DNA from: Bacteroidota bacterium
Lineage (GTDB): Bacteria > Bacteroidota > Bacteroidia > Bacteroidales > JAGONC01
Direction: 5' to 3'
DNA length: 64,000 nucleotides
NCBI GenBank assembly: GCA_022711405.1
Contig: JAKLFC010000005.1
Coordinates: 1 to 64,000 of the forward strand
This document shows positions 55,373-64,000 of this stretch, piece after piece. The translations under genes and the position numbers were made by a program. The notes below the pieces were generated by a model. That model had not been told where the DNA came from. It saw nothing but the letters and a program-made list of their open reading frames with translations, and did not search any database. Position 1 is the stretch's first letter; each line of letters begins with the position of its first letter.

Positions 55373-56275
55373 CTAGATGGAGGTCTTTCTTTTCCAGTGC
55401 TGAATCTGGGTAAGGGCAACACCTGAAACGACAATGAGTATCCCTGCTATCTTTTGAAGACTGAAGTTTTCCGAGAGAATGAAAAACGAAAAGACCGCTG
55501 TGAAGATAGGGATAAGGTTGGTGAATACATTGGTCCGGCTTACGCCGATCTTTTTTACACCAATGGTGAAGAGTACATAGGCGAATGTGGAAGCAAAGAG
55601 TGCCAGTTGAATGAGCGCAGCGATCGCTTTCCAGTCGGGCCGGATGGCAATGAATTCACTCACGTCGAGGATCAGGAACAGAGGCAGGAAATAGAGCATG
55701 CCAATCAGGTTCTGCCATGCGATGATGGAAAAAGGACCGTACCGCATGGTCAGTTTCTTCAGGAAGGATGAATAGATCACAGCAGAAATCACAGCAAAGA
55801 AAAGGAATCCTACCCCCTTCGGTGATGCACTGAAGGTCATGTCCCTGCTGATCAGCATGACCAGGATGCCCAAAAAGGAAATGATGATCCCCGCGATATT
55901 CAGCCAGGAGATTCTCTCCCTGATGATAAGATAAGCTGCAACCGGTGTGAAAAGCGGAATGGTGGCGATCACCACTGCGCTGATGGATGGGCTGGTGTAT
56001 TTCAATCCGAAGTTCTCTCCTATGAAATAAAGGAAAGGATTGAAAAAAGCAGACAGAAAGAACAGGCCGACATCCTTTTTCTTTATCCTTTCTATCTTTC
56101 CGAACAGAAGCAGTCCCCCCATCAGGATGACAGAAGACAGAATCAACCGCAGAAAGATCGTTGTGATGGGAGGATAGCAGGTGAACACGATGGAGGTCCA
56201 AATGAAACTCATTCCCCAGAAGATCATGGAAAGAAGGATCCAGAGGTAGGTGACTGCGGTGGTTTTGGTGTTCAT
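55373..56275 (-). CDS. DMT-superfamily (EamA) transporter
   Basis: The ATG at 56275 gives 300 residues starting MNTKTTAVTYLWILLSMIFW; the longer open frame crosses its -7 element. Ten hydrophobic helices form two EamA repeats of about 145 residues: ITTIFLRLILSSVILMGGLL in the first and FANLIP-like FTNLIPIFTAVFSFFILSEN in the second. Such proteins export amino acids or other metabolites. The stop is followed by the 55294 heptamer array. The substrate cannot be predicted. Confidence 0.88.
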   Translation of the reverse strand: MNTKTTAVTYLWILLSMIFWGMSFIWTSIVFTCYPPITTIFLRLILSSVILMGGLLLFGKIERIKKKDVGLFFLSAFFNPFLYFIGENFGLKYTSPSISAVVIATIPLFTPVAAYLIIRERISWLNIAGIIISFLGILVMLISRDMTFSASPKGVGFLFFAVISAVIYSSFLKKLTMRYGPFSIIAWQNLIGMLYFLPLFLILDVSEFIAIRPDWKAIAALIQLALFASTFAYVLFTIGVKKIGVSRTNVFTNLIPIFTAVFSFFILSENFSLQKIAGILIVVSGVALTQIQHWKRKTSI

Positions 56276-56300
56276 GGACCGGCCGGTATCATTGAAAAGG

Positions 56301-56308
56301 CAAACATA
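56301..56308 (-). promoter_or_regulatory. Candidate -7 element for the DMT transporter
   Basis: Reads TATGTTTG on the minus strand, a full TAnnTTTG match, 25 bases before the chosen ATG and within the longer open frame, supporting the short start. Confidence 0.45.
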
Positions 56309-56384
56309 ACGATATTTATTCGTGATTTTTTGTATTTTTCTGTAACATTTTGACATTGCTTCAGTCTTTATCAAAAATTCACTC

Positions 56385-56945
56385 TTGGAAGTCGTTTATA
56401 AAAATACTCACCAGGAACTCATTGAGCAGTGCAGGCAAGGTAATCAGCGGGCACAGGCTGAACTTTACAAGATGTATTATAAGGCAATGTATAACACCAG
56501 TTTAAGGATCCTGAACCGGACGGCGGATGCGGAGGACATCATGCAGGATTCATTTCTGGATGCCTTCAGACACCTGCATGAGTACCGCGGCACTGCCAAT
56601 TTCGGGGCGTGGCTGAAACGAATTGTGATCAACAATTCGCTCGACACCCTGAAAAAGAATTCCGGGCTGACCTTTGTGGAGGAATATGATCATGAGATCC
56701 CCCTGGACGATACCGAACAGGAGGATATCTCTCCCAGGGTCGAGGAGATCCGTCTTGCCATCGGTGAGTTACCCTCCGACCTTAGAGTTGTATTATCGCT
56801 GTACCTGCTGGAGGGCTATGATCACGAGGAAATTGCCGAAATACTAAATATTTCGAACAGTACCTCCCGTATCCGGTACTTCAGGGCAAAGAATAAATTA
56901 CTGGAAATCATTAAAGAATCCAGGATCAGACAATTCATCATCTGA
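56385..56945 (+). CDS. ECF-type sigma-70 factor (second module)
   Basis: A 186-residue sigma factor read from a TTG at 56385, since no ATG precedes the conserved HQELIEQCRQGNQRAQAELY start. Region 2 (YYKAMYNTSLRILNRTADAE, DIMQDSFLDAFRHL) and region 4 (LPSDLRVVLSLYLLEGYDHE, EIAEILNISNSTSRIRYFRA) are complete. It heads a five-gene same-strand run to 60252 with a membrane protein and three exported repetitive proteins, which are likely its targets or regulators. The rare start codon may limit its translation. Confidence 0.88.
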   Translation: MEVVYKNTHQELIEQCRQGNQRAQAELYKMYYKAMYNTSLRILNRTADAEDIMQDSFLDAFRHLHEYRGTANFGAWLKRIVINNSLDTLKKNSGLTFVEEYDHEIPLDDTEQEDISPRVEEIRLAIGELPSDLRVVLSLYLLEGYDHEEIAEILNISNSTSRIRYFRAKNKLLEIIKESRIRQFII

Positions 56946-56965
56946 TCCGGTATTTTCACAGAAAT

Positions 56966-57535
56966 ATGGAAAAACTCGAAAATCTGATCCGTAACAAGCG
57001 ACAGGAATTTGATCAGGCTGAGCCTTCAGAGGGCCATTTTGAACGATTCCTGATGAAACTTCCGGATTTCAATCATCCCCGAAAGACAGTCTTCCGGATG
57101 AAAACCCTTCTCAGGGTTGCTGCAGTCATACTGATCATTGTAGCTGTTTCCTTTTCCGTCAATTATTTCAATTTAATGCCTGATGCGCTGGTAAAGGGAA
57201 GCACAGCGGGTGAATTGCCCCCTGAATTGAAGGATGTGGAGGTGTACTATACCTCACTTACCGGTGAGAAACTTCAGCAGATTGATGAGCTCGCCACTTC
57301 CAGGGAAGAGGCTGACAGGATACGTAAGCAGGCGATGCAGGAAGTAAGTGAACTTAAAAACTCCAACACGGAGCTTCAGCAGGAGTATGTCGCAAGCGGC
57401 AAAAATGAGCGCGTTCTGGATGCCATTGTCAACAACTACAGGATCATCAGCAATCTGCTGGATCATATCATCAATGAATTATCATCGGAAAACACCACGG
57501 AACAACCGGTTAGCCAATCATCATTAAACAGTTAA
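56966..57535 (+). CDS. Putative membrane regulator (anti-sigma-like) of the second ECF module
   Basis: A 189-residue protein with an N-terminal cytoplasmic segment (MEKLENLIRNKRQEFDQAEP), one transmembrane helix at about 50-67 (LRVAAVILIIVAVSFSVNYF) and a helical periplasmic tail with coiled-coil character (EEADRIRKQAMQEVSELKNS). It starts 20 bases after the sigma gene. Layout and topology suggest it sequesters the sigma factor, although the classic zinc anti-sigma motif is missing. It resembles the first module's regulator in design but not clearly in sequence. Confidence 0.7.
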   Translation: MEKLENLIRNKRQEFDQAEPSEGHFERFLMKLPDFNHPRKTVFRMKTLLRVAAVILIIVAVSFSVNYFNLMPDALVKGSTAGELPPELKDVEVYYTSLTGEKLQQIDELATSREEADRIRKQAMQEVSELKNSNTELQQEYVASGKNERVLDAIVNNYRIISNLLDHIINELSSENTTEQPVSQSSLNS

Positions 57536-57541
57536 CATATT

Positions 57542-58612
57542 ATGAAGCCAACGAACCTATTTCATTTACCCATCCTGCTGACCACCCTTTTCGTCCTCAT
57601 GCTGTTGAATGCGGGAGCCAGTGAGGATAAGTTCACTCGAACGGTCAAAAAAGAATTTTCCGTTCATAAGGATGCCAGCCTCTCGGTTGACAACAAATAC
57701 GGAAAGATCCACTGTGCCAGTTGGGACAAAGATATGATAGCCTTTGAGGTCACCATTTCTGTTGACGCCTACAATGAACAGAAAGCTGCCCGTATCTTTG
57801 ATATGATCAGCGTGGAGATGTACGGAACGGAATCCGGGGTGCAGGCGGAAACTGAGATCAGCGACGCTTTTAAGGGTAATAACGATGACGTATCGATCCG
57901 GATCGACTATATGATCCATCTGCCGGAAACGGTATCCCTGTCGCTTGAAAATAAATTCGGGGATATCTATATCGAAAAGGTCAAAGGACCTGCGAGCGTC
58001 GACCTGAGCTACGGTAGTCTGGAGGCCGGACGACTGGGCAGCCAGGACAACAACCTGGACATTAAGTTCAGCAAAGCTACCATTGATACGATCACAAATT
58101 GCACGGTTGATCTGAAGTATTCTGAACTAACCGTCAGCAGCAGTAAAATGATGAACGCAGAATCCAAGTTCTCCACGATACGGATCGAAAAGGTTGCTTC
58201 AGCTGAAATTGATTCTCAATATGATACCTATAACATTGGGGATGTTCAGGTAGCGGAGATCCAGTCAGAGTTTTCCACCCTGAAAATTACAAAGCTGCTT
58301 AAACGCATTCATGTTGATTCGAAGTATGGCAGCGTTCAGCTGAAATACGTAGCACCGGAATTTGACAAGGTTGAACTGATCAATGAATTTGGAGACCTTG
58401 AACTTGGGATTGATGAAGAGGCCAGTTATCAGCTGGATGCCACGATCAACCTGGGATCGCTGAGCTATCCGAAAGAGAAGGCTTCCCTTGTCAAGGAATC
58501 GGAAGATTATACCACTACGACCTATCGTGGCGTCATTGGCACCAATAAGAGTACCGCATCACGGATCTTCATTGACAGTTCGAAGGCAGGGGTGACGATC
58601 AAGGCGTGGTAG
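57542..58612 (+). CDS. Exported repetitive protein (DUF4097-like adhesin fold)
   Basis: A 356-residue protein with a signal peptide (LFHLPILLTTLFVLMLLNAG). The mature chain is built from about ten short beta units with a recurring [D/E]-[S/N]-K/Q/E-[Y/F]-G/S pattern spaced by about 20 residues: DNKYGKIHC, ENKFGDIYI, DLSYGSLEA, ESKFSTIRI, DSQYDTYNI, QSEFSTLKI, DSKYGSVQL, NEFGDLELG. This is a solenoid-like layout as in DUF4097 proteins. It follows the membrane regulator by 6 bases, so it belongs to the second ECF operon. Function unknown. Confidence 0.75.
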   Translation: MKPTNLFHLPILLTTLFVLMLLNAGASEDKFTRTVKKEFSVHKDASLSVDNKYGKIHCASWDKDMIAFEVTISVDAYNEQKAARIFDMISVEMYGTESGVQAETEISDAFKGNNDDVSIRIDYMIHLPETVSLSLENKFGDIYIEKVKGPASVDLSYGSLEAGRLGSQDNNLDIKFSKATIDTITNCTVDLKYSELTVSSSKMMNAESKFSTIRIEKVASAEIDSQYDTYNIGDVQVAEIQSEFSTLKITKLLKRIHVDSKYGSVQLKYVAPEFDKVELINEFGDLELGIDEEASYQLDATINLGSLSYPKEKASLVKESEDYTTTTYRGVIGTNKSTASRIFIDSSKAGVTIKAW

Positions 58613-58613
58613 T

Positions 58614-58641
58614 GGGTAAGGCAAAAGGCAAAAGGCATAAG
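58614..58641. repeat. Four heptamers of GCAAAAG type
   Basis: GGGTAAG, GCAAAAG, GCAAAAG and GCATAAG lie directly after the stop of the DUF4097-like gene, in the only sizeable gap of the second ECF operon. Confidence 0.65.
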
Positions 58642-58666
58642 GGAACGTATTTTAAAATAATTGATT

Positions 58667-59497
58667 ATGAAAAGGTTACTATTTAATCAGGGAGTGATGA
58701 CAAGAATATTAGCAGCAGTAGTTGTAGTCTTGTCATGGTCGGATGTACTTATTGCACAGGTATCTCAGGAAAGGGAAACAGGACCATTCAAGGCCATCGA
58801 GAACCGGAGTTCCGTTGATCTCTTCATTTACCAGGGAGCATCTCCGCGGGTGGTTGTGGAGGCGGATGAATCTGCAGTCGGCAAGGTGCAAACCTGGGTG
58901 GAGGGAGATGTTCTCATTGTTGACCTGGACCGGTGTCCCATGTCGGTCAGGACCCTCAAGGCCCACATTACGGTAACGGATCTGGAGAGGCTTATCGTCA
59001 ACGGGTCAGGAAATGTAACGACAGAGATGCCGTTGAATAGCCCGCACCTTGATGTAAAGGTGAACGGTTCCGGAGATGTCAGCCTGAAGATCGCTGTGGG
59101 TGAATTATCACTGCGCCTCAACGGATCGGGCGATGCAGATGTGCAAGGTACCTCGCGTACCTCCTTCATAGCCGTCAACGGGTCGGGCGACCTGGATTTC
59201 GAGGGAGGCACGATGGAAGCGTGCACCGTGAAACTGGCAGGATCCGGCGACATTGAAGTGTCGGGATCTACAGGCACTTTGGAGATCAAACACATCAGCT
59301 CCGGAGATCTGGATGCCGGTAAATTGCTTGCAGGTTCATGTTCCATTGAGAAGTCAGGGTCCGGCGACACCAGCGTGTGGGTCGATGGTGATCTTTCCAT
59401 TGATGCCAGCGGATCCGGCGATGTATATTACCGGGGAAAGGCCCACATCATGTCACTTAACGTCACCGGTTCCGGTGAGGTCAGTCAGATTCATTGA
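58667..59497 (+). CDS. GIN-domain exported protein, GSGD-repeat type
   Basis: The ATG at 58667 gives 276 residues with a signal peptide (GVMTRILAAVVVVLSWSDVL). A GIN (DUF2807) domain forms a right-handed beta-solenoid: after FKAIENRSSVDLFIYQG, the motif GSGD/GSGN recurs about every 20 residues (NGSGNVTTE, NGSGDVSLK, NGSGDADVQ, NGSGDLDFE, AGSGDIEVS, SGSGDTSVW, SGSGDVYYR, TGSGEVSQI). Such proteins are thought to be surface or periplasmic. It is the first of two adjacent GIN genes and overlaps the next only in untranslated codons. Confidence 0.9.
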   Translation: MKRLLFNQGVMTRILAAVVVVLSWSDVLIAQVSQERETGPFKAIENRSSVDLFIYQGASPRVVVEADESAVGKVQTWVEGDVLIVDLDRCPMSVRTLKAHITVTDLERLIVNGSGNVTTEMPLNSPHLDVKVNGSGDVSLKIAVGELSLRLNGSGDADVQGTSRTSFIAVNGSGDLDFEGGTMEACTVKLAGSGDIEVSGSTGTLEIKHISSGDLDAGKLLAGSCSIEKSGSGDTSVWVDGDLSIDASGSGDVYYRGKAHIMSLNVTGSGEVSQIH

Positions 59498-59520
59498 GTT
59501 ACATTCTAAATCGAGCATTC

Positions 59521-60252
59521 ATGAAAAGAGCGATCTACTTTATTGCAGCAGCGGTGTTGACTGTATTCATTTCAGCTTCCGATTCCTCATGCATGTACAT
59601 GATGGAATCAGAGGACGGCAATGGCCATGTCGTCAAGCAGGAAAGGGATGTTTCTCCTTTCCGGGCCATCCGCATCGGAGGTTCCTTTGAAGTTTCACTG
59701 ATCCAGGATGACAGGGAATCTCTGGTTGTAGAAGCGGATGAAAATCTTATGGAATTCATTACTGCAGAAGTCAGCGGTCATACACTCATAGTCTCATCAG
59801 AAAAGAACCTGAAGAACTATGATCGTTTGAGGCTATTCATCACCTTCCGGGAGCTTGATCTGATCGATGTGAGCGGAGCGGTCAACCTTTACGGGGATGA
59901 AAAGCTGACGTTGGATGACCTCGCCCTTGAGGCCAGTGGGGCTTCTGAGGTGAACCTGGATCTGGAGGCTTCATCCCTTTCGGTCGAATCCAGCGGGGCA
60001 AGCCATATCAGCCTGGCAGGACGCTGCAGGGAAGCAAGCCTTGAGTCTTCCGGCGCCAGTGGGTTGAAGGCGGCAGACCTTGAAACGGAGAAATTCACGC
60101 TGAGTATCTCAGGTGCAGGGGAAGCTTCGGTCTTTGTCACCAACACCCTGGATGTGAATGTTTCAGGAGCCTCGCATATAAAATATAAGGGAAATCCTCC
60201 GAACATCAAACAGACAACCTCGGGTGCATCGAGTCTGTCAAAAATGGATTAA
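59521..60252 (+). CDS. GIN-domain exported protein, SGAS-repeat type
   Basis: The ATG at 59521 gives 243 residues with a signal peptide that has a cysteine near the end (FIAAAVLTVFISASDSSC), so it may be lipid-anchored. FRAIRIGGSFEVSLIQDD starts a GIN domain whose turns carry SGA[S/G/V] (VSGAVNLYG, ASGASEVNL, SSGASHISL, SSGASGLKA, ISGAGEASV, VSGASHIKY, TSGASSLSK), in contrast to the GSGD turns of its neighbour. It is the last gene of the second ECF operon and converges with ligA with 7 bases between stops. Confidence 0.9.
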   Translation: MKRAIYFIAAAVLTVFISASDSSCMYMMESEDGNGHVVKQERDVSPFRAIRIGGSFEVSLIQDDRESLVVEADENLMEFITAEVSGHTLIVSSEKNLKNYDRLRLFITFRELDLIDVSGAVNLYGDEKLTLDDLALEASGASEVNLDLEASSLSVESSGASHISLAGRCREASLESSGASGLKAADLETEKFTLSISGAGEASVFVTNTLDVNVSGASHIKYKGNPPNIKQTTSGASSLSKMD

Positions 60253-60259
60253 CGGACGG

Positions 60260-62372
<2,113 letters not shown>

Positions 62373-62392
62373 GCTGATAAAGGGTGACATGT

Positions 62393-63925
62393 TTAGGGGG
62401 TGATCTTATCAGGAAAGAAGTCCTTATTACGGTAAATGATGATGGTCTGATTGGCATTGACAGGATTGAGCCAGTACAGGATACGATCCACCAGTCCCGG
62501 ATCAATGCGTGTTTCGTATTCGATGTTCGGCAGTAGTGCTTTGATCTTCTCTACCCTCTCGTTGATCTCCTTATCCTGGAATAAAAGCACAAAACGTGGA
62601 TATTTGGCTTTTCCGTATTCCTCAAGCTGGATCTGCAGGGAGTCACAGGGATGAGTGCCACTGATGGAATACACATTGAGTTTCTCACCGTAATAATAGG
62701 AGGGAGGGATCAGGATCTCATGCCGGAAGGTATCATCGAACAAAACGAAGTCAATACCCGGGTAACGCGAGAGGTAGGTCATCGATTCCACGCGTGCCTT
62801 CTTCGAATACATGGTGGTGACCACCGGAAGAAGGGCCAGGTTGATGATCCAGAAGAATATCCAGCAGGCACGGACCAGCTGCCGGTGCTTCTGCAGAAAA
62901 CCTGATGTTCCGGTCAGGGCATGCCATCCTGTCACCCCCGCTATCAGCAGGAATGGCACCAGGGGAAGGATAAACCGTTCCTGCTTATTTGGAAAAACCG
63001 AATGGAAGATCAGGAATAGGAGCACAGGGAGTACTAGGATCATCTGCTTCTTCCAGTTCCTGAAGAAACCTGTGAATATAAAGATGCTGACGGGGGGTAT
63101 CAGGAATACCAGGAGAAAAACCAGGTAATTATACCAGGGACCTACGATGTACTCATAGCGGTGATGGATATTGTAAAGGACATACTGTTTGAGTTCAGCA
63201 AATGGTGTTTTCCAGATCAGCAGATCGATCAGCCCCTGGGTCAAAGCAATGGATAGGATCAGGCCGAGAGCAAACTGGAGATTTTCTTTCCACTTTTTTT
63301 CCAGTAAGAGCACCAGCCATACGCCTCCGATATAGACCATCAACTGGTACCTGACGGCGAATGCCAGCCCGAACATGAATCCCGCCGCCAGTGCCCTCCA
63401 TTTCCAGCCCGGTGAGCCGCTGACAAGGAACCAGGTTCCCAGTACCATGAACGGGATGCATACCACTTCGACGAGATTACGTACACTCAGCCATGGCATG
63501 AACCAGTATGCCGCCAGCAGGAGCCCGGTTAGGCGCGCAGCTTTCAGATCAGACAGCTTCAGCGCAATGCGGTAACCCAGGTATACGGTGATCAGGGAGA
63601 ATGCACCGTGAATCAGGCGTACAATGAGCATCTGGATTTGCGGGGAGTGGATGGAAAGTTGTTCCAGAAGATGGAATACCAGGTACATGAAACCGATATA
63701 GAAAAAACTGTGACCTGACGGCCCTTTATTTTCTGCACTCCAGGGAAGCCAGTTGTCGTAATCCTGTCCAATGGCCCATGAATGTGCCGGTTCAACGATG
63801 ATGAAATGATCGTCATGCATGCCGAATCCTCTGGCAAATACAGTGGCGGCAAGCCTCAGCAGGATCGCTGCCAGCATGATGACCGCCAGGGGTTTTTCCT
63901 TCCAGTATTTAGAAAGCAGTTGCAT
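62393..63925 (-). CDS. Membrane glycosyltransferase, GT22/PIG-B-ALG9-like
   Basis: A 510-residue multi-pass membrane protein, with about ten hydrophobic helices, of the GT-C fold. The first loop has acidic residues (FGMHDDHFIIVEPAHSWAIG) where GT-C enzymes bind the lipid-phosphate donor, and the family lower motif appears as SVFPNKQERFILPLVPFLLI, matching HKExRF in ALG9/PIG-B enzymes. It probably transfers a mannose-like sugar from a lipid-linked donor outside the inner membrane. The acceptor is unknown. No other glycan genes are nearby. The remaining 75 bases to the window end show nothing recognisable. Confidence 0.85.
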   Translation of the reverse strand: MQLLSKYWKEKPLAVIMLAAILLRLAATVFARGFGMHDDHFIIVEPAHSWAIGQDYDNWLPWSAENKGPSGHSFFYIGFMYLVFHLLEQLSIHSPQIQMLIVRLIHGAFSLITVYLGYRIALKLSDLKAARLTGLLLAAYWFMPWLSVRNLVEVVCIPFMVLGTWFLVSGSPGWKWRALAAGFMFGLAFAVRYQLMVYIGGVWLVLLLEKKWKENLQFALGLILSIALTQGLIDLLIWKTPFAELKQYVLYNIHHRYEYIVGPWYNYLVFLLVFLIPPVSIFIFTGFFRNWKKQMILVLPVLLFLIFHSVFPNKQERFILPLVPFLLIAGVTGWHALTGTSGFLQKHRQLVRACWIFFWIINLALLPVVTTMYSKKARVESMTYLSRYPGIDFVLFDDTFRHEILIPPSYYYGEKLNVYSISGTHPCDSLQIQLEEYGKAKYPRFVLLFQDKEINERVEKIKALLPNIEYETRIDPGLVDRILYWLNPVNANQTIIIYRNKDFFPDKITP

Positions 63926-64000
63926 GATCTCTCACGGAATCCCTGGAAACTGGTGTTTTGTGTTCTTTTGTCCGGCTCCTGACACGGGAAATCCTTCACA

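Overview
The window looks like chromosomal DNA from a member of the Bacteroidota, probably a Bacteroidales/Marinilabiliales-like lineage; the species cannot be named from the sequence. Four things support this: a TAnnTTTG -7 promoter element in front of many genes; Bacteroidota-type families (GEVED/dockerin surface protein, GIN-domain proteins, DUF4252, DUF3822, DUF2027-Smr, Bacteroidota-type AMP nucleosidase, single-chain 1231-residue PurL); the gene order rsfS-ftsH-LUD-DUF2007-cdsA-psd; and several large outer-membrane beta-barrels. I saw no insertion sequence, prophage, CRISPR array, rRNA or tRNA. Gene density is high and most of the content is housekeeping.

Layout. 1-1.3 kb: C-terminal part of a secreted GEVED/dockerin protein and a small membrane protein. 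1.4-11.5 kb: trxB, a metal transporter of the CDF family with an altered metal site, purL-deoD and two tandem acyl-CoA synthetases. 11.5-17.8 kb: holA, AMP nucleosidase, a C39-peptidase ABC exporter with its HlyD partner, a small PD-(D/E)XK-like protein and a GYD protein. 18-27.3 kb: DUF3822-rsmD, coaD, pyrE, a SRPBCC protein, birA, and the rsfS-ftsH-LUD-DUF2007-cdsA-psd run (ribosome silencing, membrane proteolysis, phospholipid synthesis). 27.3-32.1 kb: a YjjG-type phosphatase, an SPFH protein paired with a ribbon-helix-helix protein, a radical SAM protein and a POT peptide transporter. 32.2-36.8 kb: a first ECF sigma module, then a helix-hairpin-helix/beta-barrel protein and a PorV-like protein. 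36.9-45.8 kb: DUF2461, gyrB, a barrel/TPR pair, RNase P RNA and a queuosine-precursor transporter. 45.9-56.3 kb: an Smr protein, prolyl oligopeptidase, a YD-repeat-like protein, a MATE exporter, a TonB-receptor-like barrel, a saccharopine-dehydrogenase-like enzyme and a DMT transporter. 56.4-60.3 kb: a second ECF sigma module followed by three exported repetitive proteins, two of them GIN-domain. 60.3-63.9 kb: ligA and a GT22-like membrane glycosyltransferase.

Two non-genic patterns stand out. First, at least nine gaps or gene ends carry short tandem arrays of 7-, 8- or 10-base units, each with its own word. Three convergent gaps contain an array facing its own inverted copy, and at three loci the array encodes the C-terminal tail of the neighbouring protein. 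Second, the RNase P RNA gene carries two near-identical copies of a small palindrome where helices P3 and P12 are expected, and its -7 element abuts that of the divergent gene. The two ECF sigma operons and the C39 exporter without a visible substrate are the gene-level leads most worth following.
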